DNA of 15,175 bases from Chromera velia. Its lineage: Eukaryota > Sar > Chromeraceae. Every line of letters begins with the position of its first letter. Positions within the stretch are counted from its first letter, which is position 1. Shown in pieces: positions 1-9,206 of this stretch. The position numbers were made by a program, and so were the translations under genes. The notes under the pieces are model-generated. The model searched no databases and had not been told where the DNA came from. It saw only the letters and a list, made by a program, of their open reading frames with translations. The stretch lies in the NCBI GenBank assembly GCA_018398765.1, contig JAHBMJ010002905.1, positions 1-15,175 on the forward strand, written 5' to 3'.

Positions 1-28
1 AGCAAGACAGAAACAAAAAGAGACCTAC

Positions 29-809
29 CAGGATACTGAGGTGGCTCCGCTCGATTTCCTTCGTGCCCTCTCTCTTTCTCTGTCCCCCCACCCACACCCC
101 TCTGTGAGTCTCCAAACACTCCAACCGGACCACCAAAGACGGCAGAAGAAGAAGCAGCAGCAGCAGCAAGACGGGGGGCTGAGGGAAGAGAGGGAGAAAG
201 AGAGGCAGCTGCGGCCTCTGGGAAAGGAAAGAGAGAGTCAGTAGCAGGAGCACAGGACCGTCTAGCGTGATGTGGCGTCTCTGTGTGCATTTGCGTCTGT
301 CGGAAGAGCACTGTGGCTGTACTCCCCGGTTGGACGCATCCGGACATCCCCACCCCCTCCGCCTGGGAGGCAGGCAAGGCAGAGCTGCCAAGACCAACTG
401 CACCCTCATGCATGCTGCCAGCAATTGAGAGGGACAGGGGATCCTTGACAAAGTTGCTTTGTTTCGTCCTTCTACTTTCCCTTTCCCTCTCCCTCTTTTC
501 CACGACTGAGCAGACAGAGCAGAAAGCTTTCAAGGCCTCCCGAAGCTCTGCAGATCTCCGACGTTCCTCCTCCAAATCCATTCGGGCAGCACGAGCATGG
601 GCTTCTATCTGGGCCTCTCGGCGTGCTGCCTCTTCTTGGGTCCTCCTCAACTCGGCCCGCAGAAGTTCGTTCTCGCGCTCGAGAACTTCTCGAGACTTTA
701 TGCGAACATCCGGCTTTCTGGGACCGGCAATGTCTGGCTCTCCTTCCACTTTTGCTGGCAGAAGAGCGGAAGAAGTGAAGGGTACTGAAGGGACCCGTTG
801 GGGGATTTC
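29..809 (-). CDS. Large exon with coiled coil
   Basis: This 781-base stretch is open in one minus-strand frame, without a single stop, from the acceptor cctctttcag (at 810) to the donor GTAGGT (23-28). Starting about 37 residues in it reads SREVLERENELLRAELRRTQ, continues with Glu/Arg/Ala heptads such as EEAARREAQIEAHARAAR, and ends RRRSAELREALKAF: a coiled coil of about 50 residues. The rest is Ser/Pro/Ala-rich, with an Ala run near 150. No methionine-initiated reading frame marks this exon, so a simple ORF scan misses it. It is probably a dimerisation or scaffold segment. Confidence 0.75.
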
Positions 810-2090
810 CTGAAAGAGGGGGGAGACGGCAGGGAGATGGACAGCAACAGGGTGCTGTAAAAGATCGAAGGGGGGGGGGGGAGCAGAGGGAAACCCGCCA
901 GGGGGGTCCGCTGGGGGGGCGTCTGGATGAAAGTGTGTCTCTTGATACTGGCCCCCTTCTTGCAAAAAACTCATTGTACGATCACCTTTTTCCTCTTCCC
1001 TGTATTCTCCCTCCCCCCCCTCTGCCTGCAGCTCGTGTGCACCCGCCTCCTCTCTCTCTTGCTCCATCCTTCCCGCTGCCCCCCCAGCAGGTATCTGCCC
1101 GCAGTGAGAGAACGACTCCGAGTCTTCGAGGTAAAAGGCACCCCCATACGTCGGCACAGAATATCTCCGCCGCATCATCCCCCCTCCTTCTGCGGACAGG
1201 CAGAGAAACAAAAAAGTAAACTTTGCGTCTTCTTTCATCGTCTGTTCTCTTCTCTTGTCCCGTCTGACCCACCCCATGCCCCCCGCCCCCCCCGCACACA
1301 CACTCGACAGAAAAATGAAGATTGCGGTTGGAGAGGAGCAGTCAGAAAGAGAGAGCCACATGAACAGAATAAATCCCGTTCCAAAGGAGAAATAAGAAAA
1401 GAGAGAAAAAGAAATGACTCGGAGAGAAACCACGCGTTCTGTCTGACAACAAAGATACCACCACGCACGCACAAGAAGAACAGAAACGTCGTTTCTTCCT
1501 GTCTGCAATTCTGTCAATCAGAGCTCACTCACCTGCAACGCCAGCCACAGCGAGGACGTCTCGATCTTCCTGTCCGTCATGGTGCTCCCCTCCCTCTCCT
1601 ATTGAATGCCCCGACGCACAGCCTCCTCGCCAGACGTCTCCCTCTCCCTCTTCCTCCTCGGCTTCGAAATCAGTCAGCAGGTCTGGGAGGTCTCGCAAAG
1701 AGGGCGTGCTCAGGGCACGACGACGCCGTCCCCCAGGGCCCAGGAAAGGGCCGCCCTCCGCTGTGGTTTCACAGGCGTCTGCCGGGGCTCCTAGCAACGT
1801 CGGCAGCGGACCAAGAGCCTGGAGAGAGAGAGGTCTCGGGTTCGGGTTTGCGTCTCTGGCCTCTCCCCTCTCGACAAACGAGGGCGGCTTGCTGTTGGGC
1901 TTGCTCTGCACACGAACGAAGACATCCATGAAAAAGCAGTTTTGAATGTAAAGATATTGTCATGGGTCCATCACTTATCCGCCCAGTTCATGCGAGAGGG
2001 CAGTACGTTCGGGTGCGCTGAGTGAGAAAAGCAGTGGAGCAGTCTTTGTGTTCCTGCCTTTCAAAAGAAGAGATCAAAATTGCAAGAGAT

Positions 2091-2126
<36 letters not shown>

Positions 2127-5100
2127 CGAAGGCACAGAAGAAAAAGGCAGACTTACCCATCGAGGAAAGGGAACGAAGACAAAATGCTCATCTTCCCACC
2201 AGACTGCATGCAAACACACACGCAAAGAGAGAAGCAAACAGACAGCAAGAGAGTCCAGAAAGAAGAAGGAAGGACAGTCAGAAAAGAATTCCAGAGGAAA
2301 CAAAAAAGAACAGACGACGAAGAATGAAGCTTTCCGCAGAGAGGAAAACCATAGGACTTCAAGCAAGACAGACATTAATTCCACCCCCTCGATCCTCCCA
2401 ACCCCCAAAGACACAAAACACATCCATCACACAGAACAGAAAGCTTTGCACAAAGAGTGACAGACAAACCTTTTCGTCTTTCCGCAAAAATCTCCCCTCC
2501 GCCTCCTGCCGGTGCCCTTCCTCCTCTCCCTCTTCCCCTCTCCCTTTCTCTGCCTCGACCTTGTTCACTGCAATCATCAGTTGAATTCGTTTTTTCTCTT
2601 ACCCCCCCCCCTTCTTCCTGTTCTCTCCCCCCCAGCTCTCCTCGAGAGCAAGTCGACAAACTGCGTCGTTCAGATCCAACAGCTGCAGCCACAGCCCCCT
2701 CTCTCCCCCCTCGGTGAGCCTCCAGAGGGACAGACCCAGGTCGCGGGGGGGGTTCTCTTCCTTCGACGTCTTTTCCCCTTCCCCCTCTTTTTGCGGTTCT
2801 TGAATTTCCAGCACCAGCATTTTGATCTCCCCGTCGCCCCCCACTGAAAAGAGAGACAGCGAATCGCTGACGCCCTCCTTCCTGCTGCTCTCGGTCCCTT
2901 CCGCTTCCTTCTCTCTGTCCATGCTCAACCCCCTCTTCTCGTGCTCGTCCTCTTCCTGCAACGGCAGAAACAAACACAGATAGGGAAGAATAATCGGAAA
3001 ATCACAAGAGACAGGGAAACCGACAGTACATTTCAAAAAACGCGACAAGCGAAGAAGGACTCAGATAAGCAAGGGAGGAGACAAAGCGTTCACTCACTTG
3101 ACTTGAACTCTATTCGCATCCACTTCTCACTCTTTCCTGCTCACACACAAGAGAGCAAACAGACCAAAGAAACAAAAAACCACGCAAGCTTAAAGCCACT
3201 CTCCCTTCCCTCGGACTGACCGCTCCTTCCCCTTCCCGCGTGTCCTCTTGTTGATGAGGCCGTCTCCCTTTCGTGGTTCAACTTTCCTGAGCCCTCCCGA
3301 TCCTTCTGCTGTCTCTGTCTCTGTGTTTGCCTCTGATCCATTTGTCTGTGCTGTTGTTGCTGTTGTTGTTGTGCGATGATCTGCTGCTGGTGAGCAGACG
3401 AAGAGGACGAAGGGAGGCTGCTGGTGGGTCCTCCGAAGTGTCTCGAGGGGAAGGGCGAAGAGGACGAGTATACTGCACGCATTCATTCACAGCATCTAGA
3501 TTCAATTTAGCCACTGATTTGTTGAATAAACGTTCCATCCACTGGTCTTCCTTCCTTCCTTCCTTCCTTCCTCCCACCCACCCACCCACCCACCCAGGAA
3601 CGAATCAACCGACTGAAGGGAAAGACGGGCACCCCGTTTTGAAATTCAAACAAAATCTTTCCTGCTTGCCTTCTGTTTTTCTTTCAAACAAGGAACGACA
3701 AAAACACAGCTGCGTGCCGATAGATGCGGGCGGGGGTCTGTCTGCAGTGAAATCATCCAGCTTGACTGCAGACAGAACACACGTTCTTTCCTTTCCTTTC
3801 CTTTGTGACAGACAGATAGACAGACAGATTGACTGACGCTTTCCCTCGGTGAAAGGCTCCCCATTCAACTTCAGAGTGTAGCGCTCCCCTCCTGACACGA
3901 ATACATAGGCAGACATGACAGACAAGGGAGGTTCACTGATGAAAGTAAGTTTGGCTGACTTGCGTTGCTCTGTCGACAGAGAAAGGGAAAGAGAGGGAAA
4001 CAAAGAAACACAACGAGACAGACGCGAACGAAGAAAGAACGGAGAGAAAGCTGGCCTGCCTGCAGGCATGACTGCTTCCTTCCTTCCCTTCTCCCTTCGT
4101 TCTGTGTACGAAAGAGAAAAAGAACTCTCTCTCAACCGACTGACTCACTTGCGGAGGTCTGTTCGATCTCTAGGTCCACGTCCCCCTTCGACCATCTGGC
4201 CACGGGGATTCCCCCCCCTCTGAAGGGAAGAAAACGCGAACCCCCGAGGGAAGAGAAGAAGTATGCACGGGACCTCAGAGGAAACTCGGAAGGCCCGCCC
4301 CCCCCTCCGGTAGTTGCAGCTCCTGCTTGTGCCGGCCCCCCCCCNCCGACTGAAGGGAAAGACGGGCACCCCGTTTTGAAATTCAAACAAAATCTTTCCT
4401 GCTTGCCTTCTGTTTTTCTTTCAAACAAGGAACGACAAAAACACAGCTGCGTGCCGATAGATGCGGGCGGGGGTCTGTCTGCAGTGAAATCATCCAGCTT
4501 GACTGCAGACAGAACACACGTTCTTTCCTTTCCTTTCCTTTGTGACAGACAGATAGACAGACAGATTGACTGACGCTTTCCCTCGGTGAAAGGCTCCCCA
4601 TTCAACTTCAGAGTGTAGCGCTCCCCTCCTGACACGAATACATAGGCAGACATGACAGACAAGGGAGGTTCACTGATGAAAGTAAGTTTGGCTGACTTGC
4701 GTTGCTCTGTCGACAGAGAAAGGGAAAGAGAGGGAAACAAAGAAACACAACGAGACAGACGCGAACGAAGAAAGAACGGAGAGAAAGCTGGCCTGCCTGC
4801 AGGCATGACTGCTTCCTTCCTTCCCTTCTCCCTTCGTTCTGTGTACGAAAGAGAAAAAGAACTCTCTCTCAACCGACTGACTCACTTGCGGAGGTCTGTT
4901 CGATCTCTAGGTCCACGTCCCCCTTCGACCATCTGGCCACGGGGATTCCCCCCCCTCTGAAGGGAAGAAAACGCGAACCCCCGAGGGAAGAGAAGAAGTA
5001 TGCACGGGACCTCAGAGGAAACTCGGAAGGCCCGCCCCCCCCTCCGGTAGTTGCAGCTCCTGCTTGTGCCGGCCCCCCCCCCCCCCCCCCCCCCGGGGGG

Positions 5101-6176
5101 GGGGGGGGGGGGGGCACGACCTCACCGTCGCATGTGATCCTGTAAGAAGAAAGGAAAGAAAGAGACAGAACGGATCTTCGAGACTGACTCACTCTTTGGA
5201 TCCATTGACATAAATGGGCTGAAGAAAGCAAAGAAAAAACATGCACAAATAATTTCATTTTTAGAAGGATTAAGGGAAAGCAAAGTGCCAGCTATCCACC
5301 TGATGATTGAGAAAAGCAGTCTGGTTGATCAGATTACCAGCCGCTATCTGGATATACGCGCATTTCCACACAGACATTCATTCGTGTTCTTCACCCCGAC
5401 AACAAGGTCTCGCAGGCAATTGAAGAGGGAGAGAATCAATATGTGACACACACAAACAAGGCAGAAGGAGGAGAGGCAGCTCAGAAGAAGAGCGGAAGAG
5501 GAACGGGGATTGCTGAATGTGAGGGAAAGAGAGAGAGAGAAGGCATACAGAAATGCAAGCTTCAGTAAAGAGAAACGTCACGAGGTGGCCTGTCCTTTGT
5601 TTGCGGCGAAAATTTATACAAAACAAGAAGCAGGGTGTTAGCTTTTCGGCTCGTTTCTTCTCTCTCCAATTTTCTTCTGGAATGAATTATCCCACTTGGC
5701 ATCTTTCTCAGGTTTCACAGCGTTCTCCCTTCCCTCTCCCTTGGTACTTACACCAGTTTCCGCGTGAGTCTGGAGAAGGTGAGCTTGACCTCATGATTCT
5801 GAGACCCCCTCCGGAAGTCCCAACTGATGCACTGCTTAGAGCCTCGCCACCGTTTCCCGACGCGCTTGAGGTGTTTGGATATGGCCTCCACACTGGCGAT
5901 GTCGGCACGGGGGGGCGCGTGGGATCCCGAGGCGGAAGAGGAAGAAGCAGAGGCCGACAAAGGGACAGCCAGAGAGTGGGGTGGCTGCAAGGGGGTCGTT
6001 GCAGTCTGCTGCAGGGGCTGGTCAGGATAGGCCCTAGAGCTGCCAGTCGGATGCATGTCCGGGTGCTGGTCGGTGTGCGATGAGGTCCGGGTGCGCCCTT
6101 CTCCTTCCCTCCCTCTTTCGCTGTTGATGCAGACTGAGGGACTGTGAAGAGAGTTGGAGGTGAGTGCCTCGTCCAT
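29..6176 (-). CDS. Multi-exon gene: FAIM1-like domain plus coiled-coil protein, 3' end outside window
   Basis: I assembled this minus-strand gene from splice sites and phase. Proposed exons, in transcript order: 6176-5752 (ATG at 6176), 5139-5126, 4956-4886, 4628-4575, 4502-about 4445, 3472-3221, 3136-3098, 2955-2603, 2567-2470, 1905-1533, 1189-about 949, 809-29. The donor at 29 (GTAGGT) shows the gene continues left. Phases close across 6176/5139, 4956/4628/4502, 3472/3136 and 2567/1905/1189. They are off by one at 5126/4956, around 2955-2603 and at 1189/809, always near G or C runs, so miscounted homopolymers or a missed small exon are likely. The order is: Ser/Pro/His-rich N-terminus, FAIM1-like strands (about residues 119-190), Gln-rich stretch, acidic charged segments, coiled coil. 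Function is unknown. That the gene is real is well supported; exact ends of the exons near 4445 and 949 are not. Confidence 0.7.
1533..1905 (-). CDS. Exon with acidic LLTDFEAEEEEGEGD motif
   Basis: Acceptor gttcgtgtgcag (1906-1909), donor GTGAGT (1527-1532), 373 nt, entering in phase 0 and leaving in phase 1. It encodes a Pro/Asn/Arg-rich start followed by LRDLPDLLTDFEAEEEEGEG and a His/Gly-rich end. The next exon (1189 to about 949, acceptor tgtccgcag) is entered in phase 1 and reads MMRRRYSVPTYGGAFYLEDS, then HELQAEGGEGEYREEEKG. Its donor is unsettled: GTGATC after EEEK, or GTATCA slightly further on. Phase agreement across this junction supports both exons. Confidence 0.55.
2092..2121. repeat. 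GA microsatellite
   Basis: Perfect (GA)n in the intron between exons 2470 and 1905 of the minus-strand gene. The surrounding 2010-2460 is purine-rich and holds no exon I can support. Confidence 0.9.
2470..2567 (-). CDS. Charged coiled-coil-like exon
   Basis: Acceptor gattgcag (2568-2571), donor GTTTGT, 98 nt. It reads NKVEAEKGRGEEGEEEGHRQ and then EGRFLRKDEK, rich in Glu, Lys and Arg. It leaves in phase 0, which matches the next exon at 1905. Confidence 0.5.
2603..2955 (-). CDS. Acidic exon with amphipathic segment
   Basis: Acceptor cgttgcag (2956-2959), donor GTAAGA (2597-2602). The chosen frame begins EEDEHEKRGLSMDREKEAEG and later carries EIKMLVLEIQEPQKEGE and WLQLLDLNDAVCRLALEE, hydrophobic patterns typical of coding sequence. 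A second open frame is Arg/Gly-rich and low-complexity and would hit a stop in the next exon. The exon does not close in phase with either neighbour. It contains seven-base and longer G/C runs, including ten Cs at the donor, so indels in the assembly are the simplest explanation. Confidence 0.5.
3221..3472 (-). CDS. Gln-rich exon
   Basis: Acceptor gcgtgcag (3473-3476), donor GTCAGT (3215-3220), 252 nt, phase 1 in and out. It encodes a Ser-rich start, then a run of seven Gln encoded by mixed CAA and CAG codons, then QTQRQRQQKD and a basic tail. A stop codon in this frame just upstream of the acceptor fits the exon start. Phase continues into a 39-nt exon at 3136-3098 (KSEKWMRIEFKS; acceptor tgagcag, donor GTGAGT), whose only stop-free frame is the one entered. 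The tract is probably a disordered linker. Confidence 0.5.
3546..3597. repeat. CCTT and CCCA microsatellites
   Basis: (CTTC)n followed by (CCCA)n directly upstream of the duplicated block, in an intron of the minus-strand gene. Confidence 0.9.
4345..4345. other. Single-N assembly gap
   Basis: One N between a nine-C run and the start of the second copy of the 736-bp block; its true size is unknown. Confidence 0.95.
4575..4628 (-). CDS. FAIM1-like exon (GERYTLKLNGEPFTEGK)
   Basis: Acceptor gtgtcag (4629-4631), donor GTCAGT (4569-4574), 54 nt, phase 1 in and phase 1 out, matching both neighbours. GERYTLKLNGEPF resembles the FAIM1 strand of the form YEYTLxxNGKSL. The following exon starts at 4502 (acceptor tctgcag) and reads KLDDFTADRPPPASIGTQ. 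Its donor is unclear: a GC-AG donor or a weak GT are both possible. The duplicate copy lies at 3838-3891. Confidence 0.6.
4886..4956 (-). CDS. FAIM1-like exon (ARWSKGDVDLEIEQTSA)
   Basis: Acceptor ccttcag at 4957-4959, donor GTGAGT at 4880-4885. The best frame gives 23 codons ending ARWSKGDVDLEIEQTSA, with the alternating hydrophobic pattern of a beta strand, and leaves in phase 1. Entry is one base off the preceding microexon. An eight-G run directly after the acceptor would restore frame if it were nine. An identical copy at 4149-4219 is probably an assembly duplicate, not a second exon. Confidence 0.6.
5073..5114. repeat. C22-G20 homopolymer block
   Basis: Twenty-two C (5073-5094) are followed directly by twenty G (5095-5114), inside an intron of the minus-strand gene. 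The left half extends the C run that ends the duplicated block. It is either a real perfect hairpin or a false join of two low-quality homopolymer ends. The second seems more likely beside the duplication. Confidence 0.9.
5126..5139 (-). CDS. 14-nt microexon (ITCDG) of the FAIM1-like gene
   Basis: Minus strand reads a pyrimidine tract, cttacag, 14 exon bases, then GTGAGG. It enters in phase 2 and leaves in phase 1, turning KLV into KLVITCDG. That supplies the Asp-Gly expected at this point of a FAIM1 repeat. The exon lies only 11 bases from the C22-G20 block in the following intron. Confidence 0.65.
5138..5443 (+). pseudogene. Orphan open frame, possible coding relic inside an intron
   Basis: A plus-strand frame with no early ATG is open for 102 codons between TGA at 5135 and TGA at 5444. 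From 5186 it reads DSLFGSIDINGLKKAKKKHA, QIISFLEGLRESKVPAIHLM and onward to SRYLDIRAFP. Its base usage differs from the purine-rich intron around it. DINGLKKxKKK...FL resembles the N-terminal NxNGL motif of LINE-type endonucleases, but this is a weak likeness over a short stretch. It lies antisense within intron 5140-5751 of the minus-strand gene and could also be chance. Confidence 0.25.
5752..6176 (-). CDS. First coding exon with start of FAIM1-like domain
   Basis: Open for 141 codons from an ATG in CCAGG-ATG-G context, ending at the donor GTAAGT (5746-5751) in phase 2. Residues 1-95 are Ser/Pro/His/Thr-rich and probably disordered. From about residue 96 the chain becomes structured. Trp119-Asp120 starts a strand, His128 begins HEVKLTFSRLTRKLV, and the next exon adds ITCDG. 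In FAIM1 proteins the pattern is WD, then His nine residues after the Trp, then Asp-Gly 18 residues after the His. Here both spacings are the same (W119, H128, D146-G147). This supports a FAIM1 first repeat, but no search was run. An overlapping frame is also open (5708-6286), but it lacks this match and a usable donor. Confidence 0.75.
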
Positions 6177-6955
6177 CCTGGCGAGACCCTCCAGGGGCGT
6201 AAGATTGTGGTGGTCTTGTTGGTATCAGGGAGAGGGTGCTGAGGTGAAGGCAAGCCAGGACCCTCTCTGGCGGTCCGACTGTTCACCTGCCTGTCAGCCA
6301 GGAGGAGACGGAGTAGCGGGGACCATGGCTAAGTCACACATGCGGGCACGCAGAAAAGCTGTTTACAAAACAGCATTTCTGTGAGGACCAAATCTATACG
6401 GGGTCATTACATTGAACAGCACATTCACATTGCAATAATAGCAAGGGATCCGTGGGGATTCTCTCTAGTTGCGGCTTATTAATATTAATAATTCGTCGGT
6501 TGACAATTTTAACGGCAACGGAATCTTTGCGCGCGCGTGCGTCAAATTAATTTCCACGCGCGGTCAAAAATTGTGGCCGCGGAAAAGTTTCTGCATGGCC
6601 ATGCATGCATTGCTTTGCCCGTCTACACGCGCACGATCGCGCACGTTCAGATGCAGATACGTCGCGTTCAGTCTGGACATGCATGTCTGGACTCCGGATA
6701 CTGCATGGTCTCTGAACTTTTGAGTCTGAAGTATTCATCGGACAGCAGACCTCAATCCTCTCGTGATGATCAATCTCTACATGTTGTCAATCCGTTGATG
6801 AGAAGTTTAACGGTTCTCACAGTCAGAGTTACACCGAGAAAGATCCGGCTGCGGAATCTGTCTGTAAGAGACGGCTTTTCTTCATCGCATCTGCGAGCGT
6901 TTTGTGCGAACGAACTCATCCCCCCGGTACGTTTGGGCTTTTGTGATTAGCGAAG
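6177..6955. promoter_or_regulatory. Divergent promoter region with GCATGC-type palindromes
   Basis: This 779-base gap separates the two divergent start codons, so it should hold both promoters. It contains the perfect palindromes GCATGGCCATGC (6593-6604), ATGCATGCAT (6601-6610) and GACATGCATGTC (6676-6687). The last sits inside a direct repeat, GTCTGGAC-ATGCAT-GTCTGGAC (6671-6692). AGAGACG at 6867-6873 fits the WGAGACG element described for Toxoplasma promoters, and TGCATGC is a known ApiAP2-type site. A short AT-rich patch lies at 6478-6515. Binding is inference; the palindromes are visible. Confidence 0.5.
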
Positions 6956-8415
6956 ATGGACCAGGAAGAGCCGTGGGAAGTCATCTCCCGGGGTCCTGCA
7001 GACACCCCCTCTGCCTACGCCGACTATCTGGGAAAGATCACTTCGTTCCTCGGCTCCCGCTGTCCTGAACACGACCATCTGATCGCCCTCTCCAAAATCT
7101 CCTCGCACTTCCACGTCAAGTCAAGCAAGTGCATACAGAGAATGACAGTCCGGTCAGTGAGTGGGTGAGTGAGTGAGTGACTGACAGGATGCCAAGGGTT
7201 GATCGCGGGTGCGGATGAATCAAAGAACCTCTTTGATTTGGGAATTCGGAGACGGCAGATCTCTCGGGGCGTTTCAAACATGCCGTCTCTCCGCGCTTTA
7301 TTGTGCTCTTCCTCCCCTTTACAGTCCGAGTGCTGCCCTCCCCCCTCACCTTGAGCCCTTGCATTGAGCCTGCATCCCCCGCTTCTTTTCTTTCTGCTGA
7401 CACCCGTCTCCCTGATCCTCCCTCGCTCTTCGAGATTCTCACGAGCCCAAATTTAAGTTCCACTGCCTTTCTCCTCCTCTCACCTCACACTTCGCAGCAC
7501 AACTCGTAAGTCGAGTTATCGCATCATGTGTGCTCGACTGGCAGCATCCAAGGGTCACGGATCAAATGCTTTTCCTGCCTCCCTGCAGAAACTCCCTCCG
7601 ACTCAGCTCCGTGTACCAGCCGTTTCTCCAGACGGGGGTGCACAGGCAATTGGTAGAGAACATCACAAAGTAAGGGGAAGAAATTATGTGTTTATGTGTG
7701 CATCCGCATGCATCAGTCATTGCGTCGAAGAAAGGAAGAGTCTTCCCCCCCCTCTTTTCTCATTCCAGGACTCTATTCACCTTGGGCGTCTTGTAAGCAC
7801 TCTTGCACAAAGCAAGCAGGGCAACGTAAGCATGATTCCTTACACGTGCGCAAGTAGTTCAGTCATTTATTCGTTTTTCCCGCGAGGTGCCAGGGCTACC
7901 GGCGTACTGCACTTTCCCTCCTTCCTTGCAGTGATCATTCGTTCTCTTTCTATCCACAGTCTTTCAACCCTCCTGAGTCTTGTCGAATAAGTGAAAAAAC
8001 AAGACGGTGAATGCATCCTCTTCCTCACCGGAGATGATCTGTAGGAAGAATTTTTATCGCACCAAGTAATCGGAGGGGTTTACTCAGTCTTCGTGAAGTT
8101 CTGTATTTCTCTGTCTGTCTGCAGGTTTATTCCCGAGCTTGGTGGGATTTGGCTCGGCCACTGGGCGGACGCGCGTCTGTTGAATCGGGGCGCGATGCTG
8201 AGGGAGTCCGTGGACGAGGGCGGCGTTTCGATCCTGGAGGTCTCCGTGGAAGTTCTCGTGCTGCGTCCGGAGAAGAATGACGTGCTCGGTTAGTGCTCTT
8301 TCTTTCAATTTGGCCCGGTAAGAGCTCCCTCTGTTTATCTCGGTGACGGCCTCCTCCTTCTCTTGATAGGCGGATGATGGACTCCACTCACGAGGATGAA
8401 GAGTAAATGGAGAGA

Positions 8416-8447
<32 letters not shown>

Positions 8448-8814
8448 ACAAAGAAGAAAAAGCTTGAAATTTAGAAGGGATCTGTAGTAGAAACAAAGAG
8501 CGCCGACTGAGACAGACTGCACGGACAGAGAATTTATGAAGGAGAGAGGAGGGTGTAAACAAAGGAAGAAAAAGAAAGAAACGCAGGAAGAAAAAAGACG
8601 CATGGACCGACAGACAGAGAGTGTAATGTTTCGTCTGCCCTGATGATCGACTGATGACCTGACGCCATTGATCGAACTGTTGGCTGTTTGGTTGATCCAC
8701 TGCAGTGTGCGAGGTCACGAACGTCTCCTCTGACGGCATCACTGCGACCGCCTTCGGCATCTTCCCCGTCTTTGTGCCCCTCGCCCTCGTGCATCCTGCC
8801 TGGATACCCACACA

Positions 8815-8845
<31 letters not shown>

Positions 8846-8870
8846 GTTTCTTGTTTGCTTTTTTCTTTTT

Positions 8871-8908
<38 letters not shown>

Positions 8909-9174
8909 TTCCCTTCCTTCCTTCCTTCCTTCCTTCCTTCCCTCCCTTCCTTCCTTCCTTCCCTCCCTTCCTTCCTTCCTTCCTTCCTTCCTTTCTTTCT
9001 TCCTTCCTTCCTTCCCTTCCTTCCTTCCTTCCTTCCTTCCTTCCTTTCTTCCTTCCTTTCTTTCTTTCTTTCTTTCTTTCTTCCTTTCTTCCTTTCTTCC
9101 TTTCTTCCTTTCTTTCTTTCGTTCTTTCGTTCTTTCGTTCTTTGTTTCTTTGTTTCTTTCTTTTTTTCTTTTTT

Positions 9175-9206
<32 letters not shown>

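Larger units (their letters stand above)
3609..5081. repeat. Identical 736-bp block present twice around one N (probable assembly duplication)
   Basis: Positions 3609-4344 and 4346-5081 match base for base wherever I compared them, at an offset of 737. The first copy ends in a C run followed by N at 4345; the second begins exactly where the first begins (ccgactgaaggg). Both contain the same three minus-strand exons. Old tandem copies would differ at microsatellites; these do not. Collapsing them leaves one set of exons and a C/G-run gap. Confidence 0.85.

Noticed and set aside
927-1931. 334-residue plus-strand open frame
   Set aside because: Low-complexity and antisense to two minus-strand exons whose splice phases agree; no domain pattern.
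2375-2977. Arg/Gly-rich 200-residue minus-strand frame
   Set aside because: Overlaps exon 2955-2603 in another frame, is simple in composition, and would enter the following exon at a stop.
7501-7508. Eight-base microexon between cttcgcag and GTAAGT
   Set aside because: Both sites look good, but including it breaks the frame between exons 7152 and 7589; perhaps a decoy.
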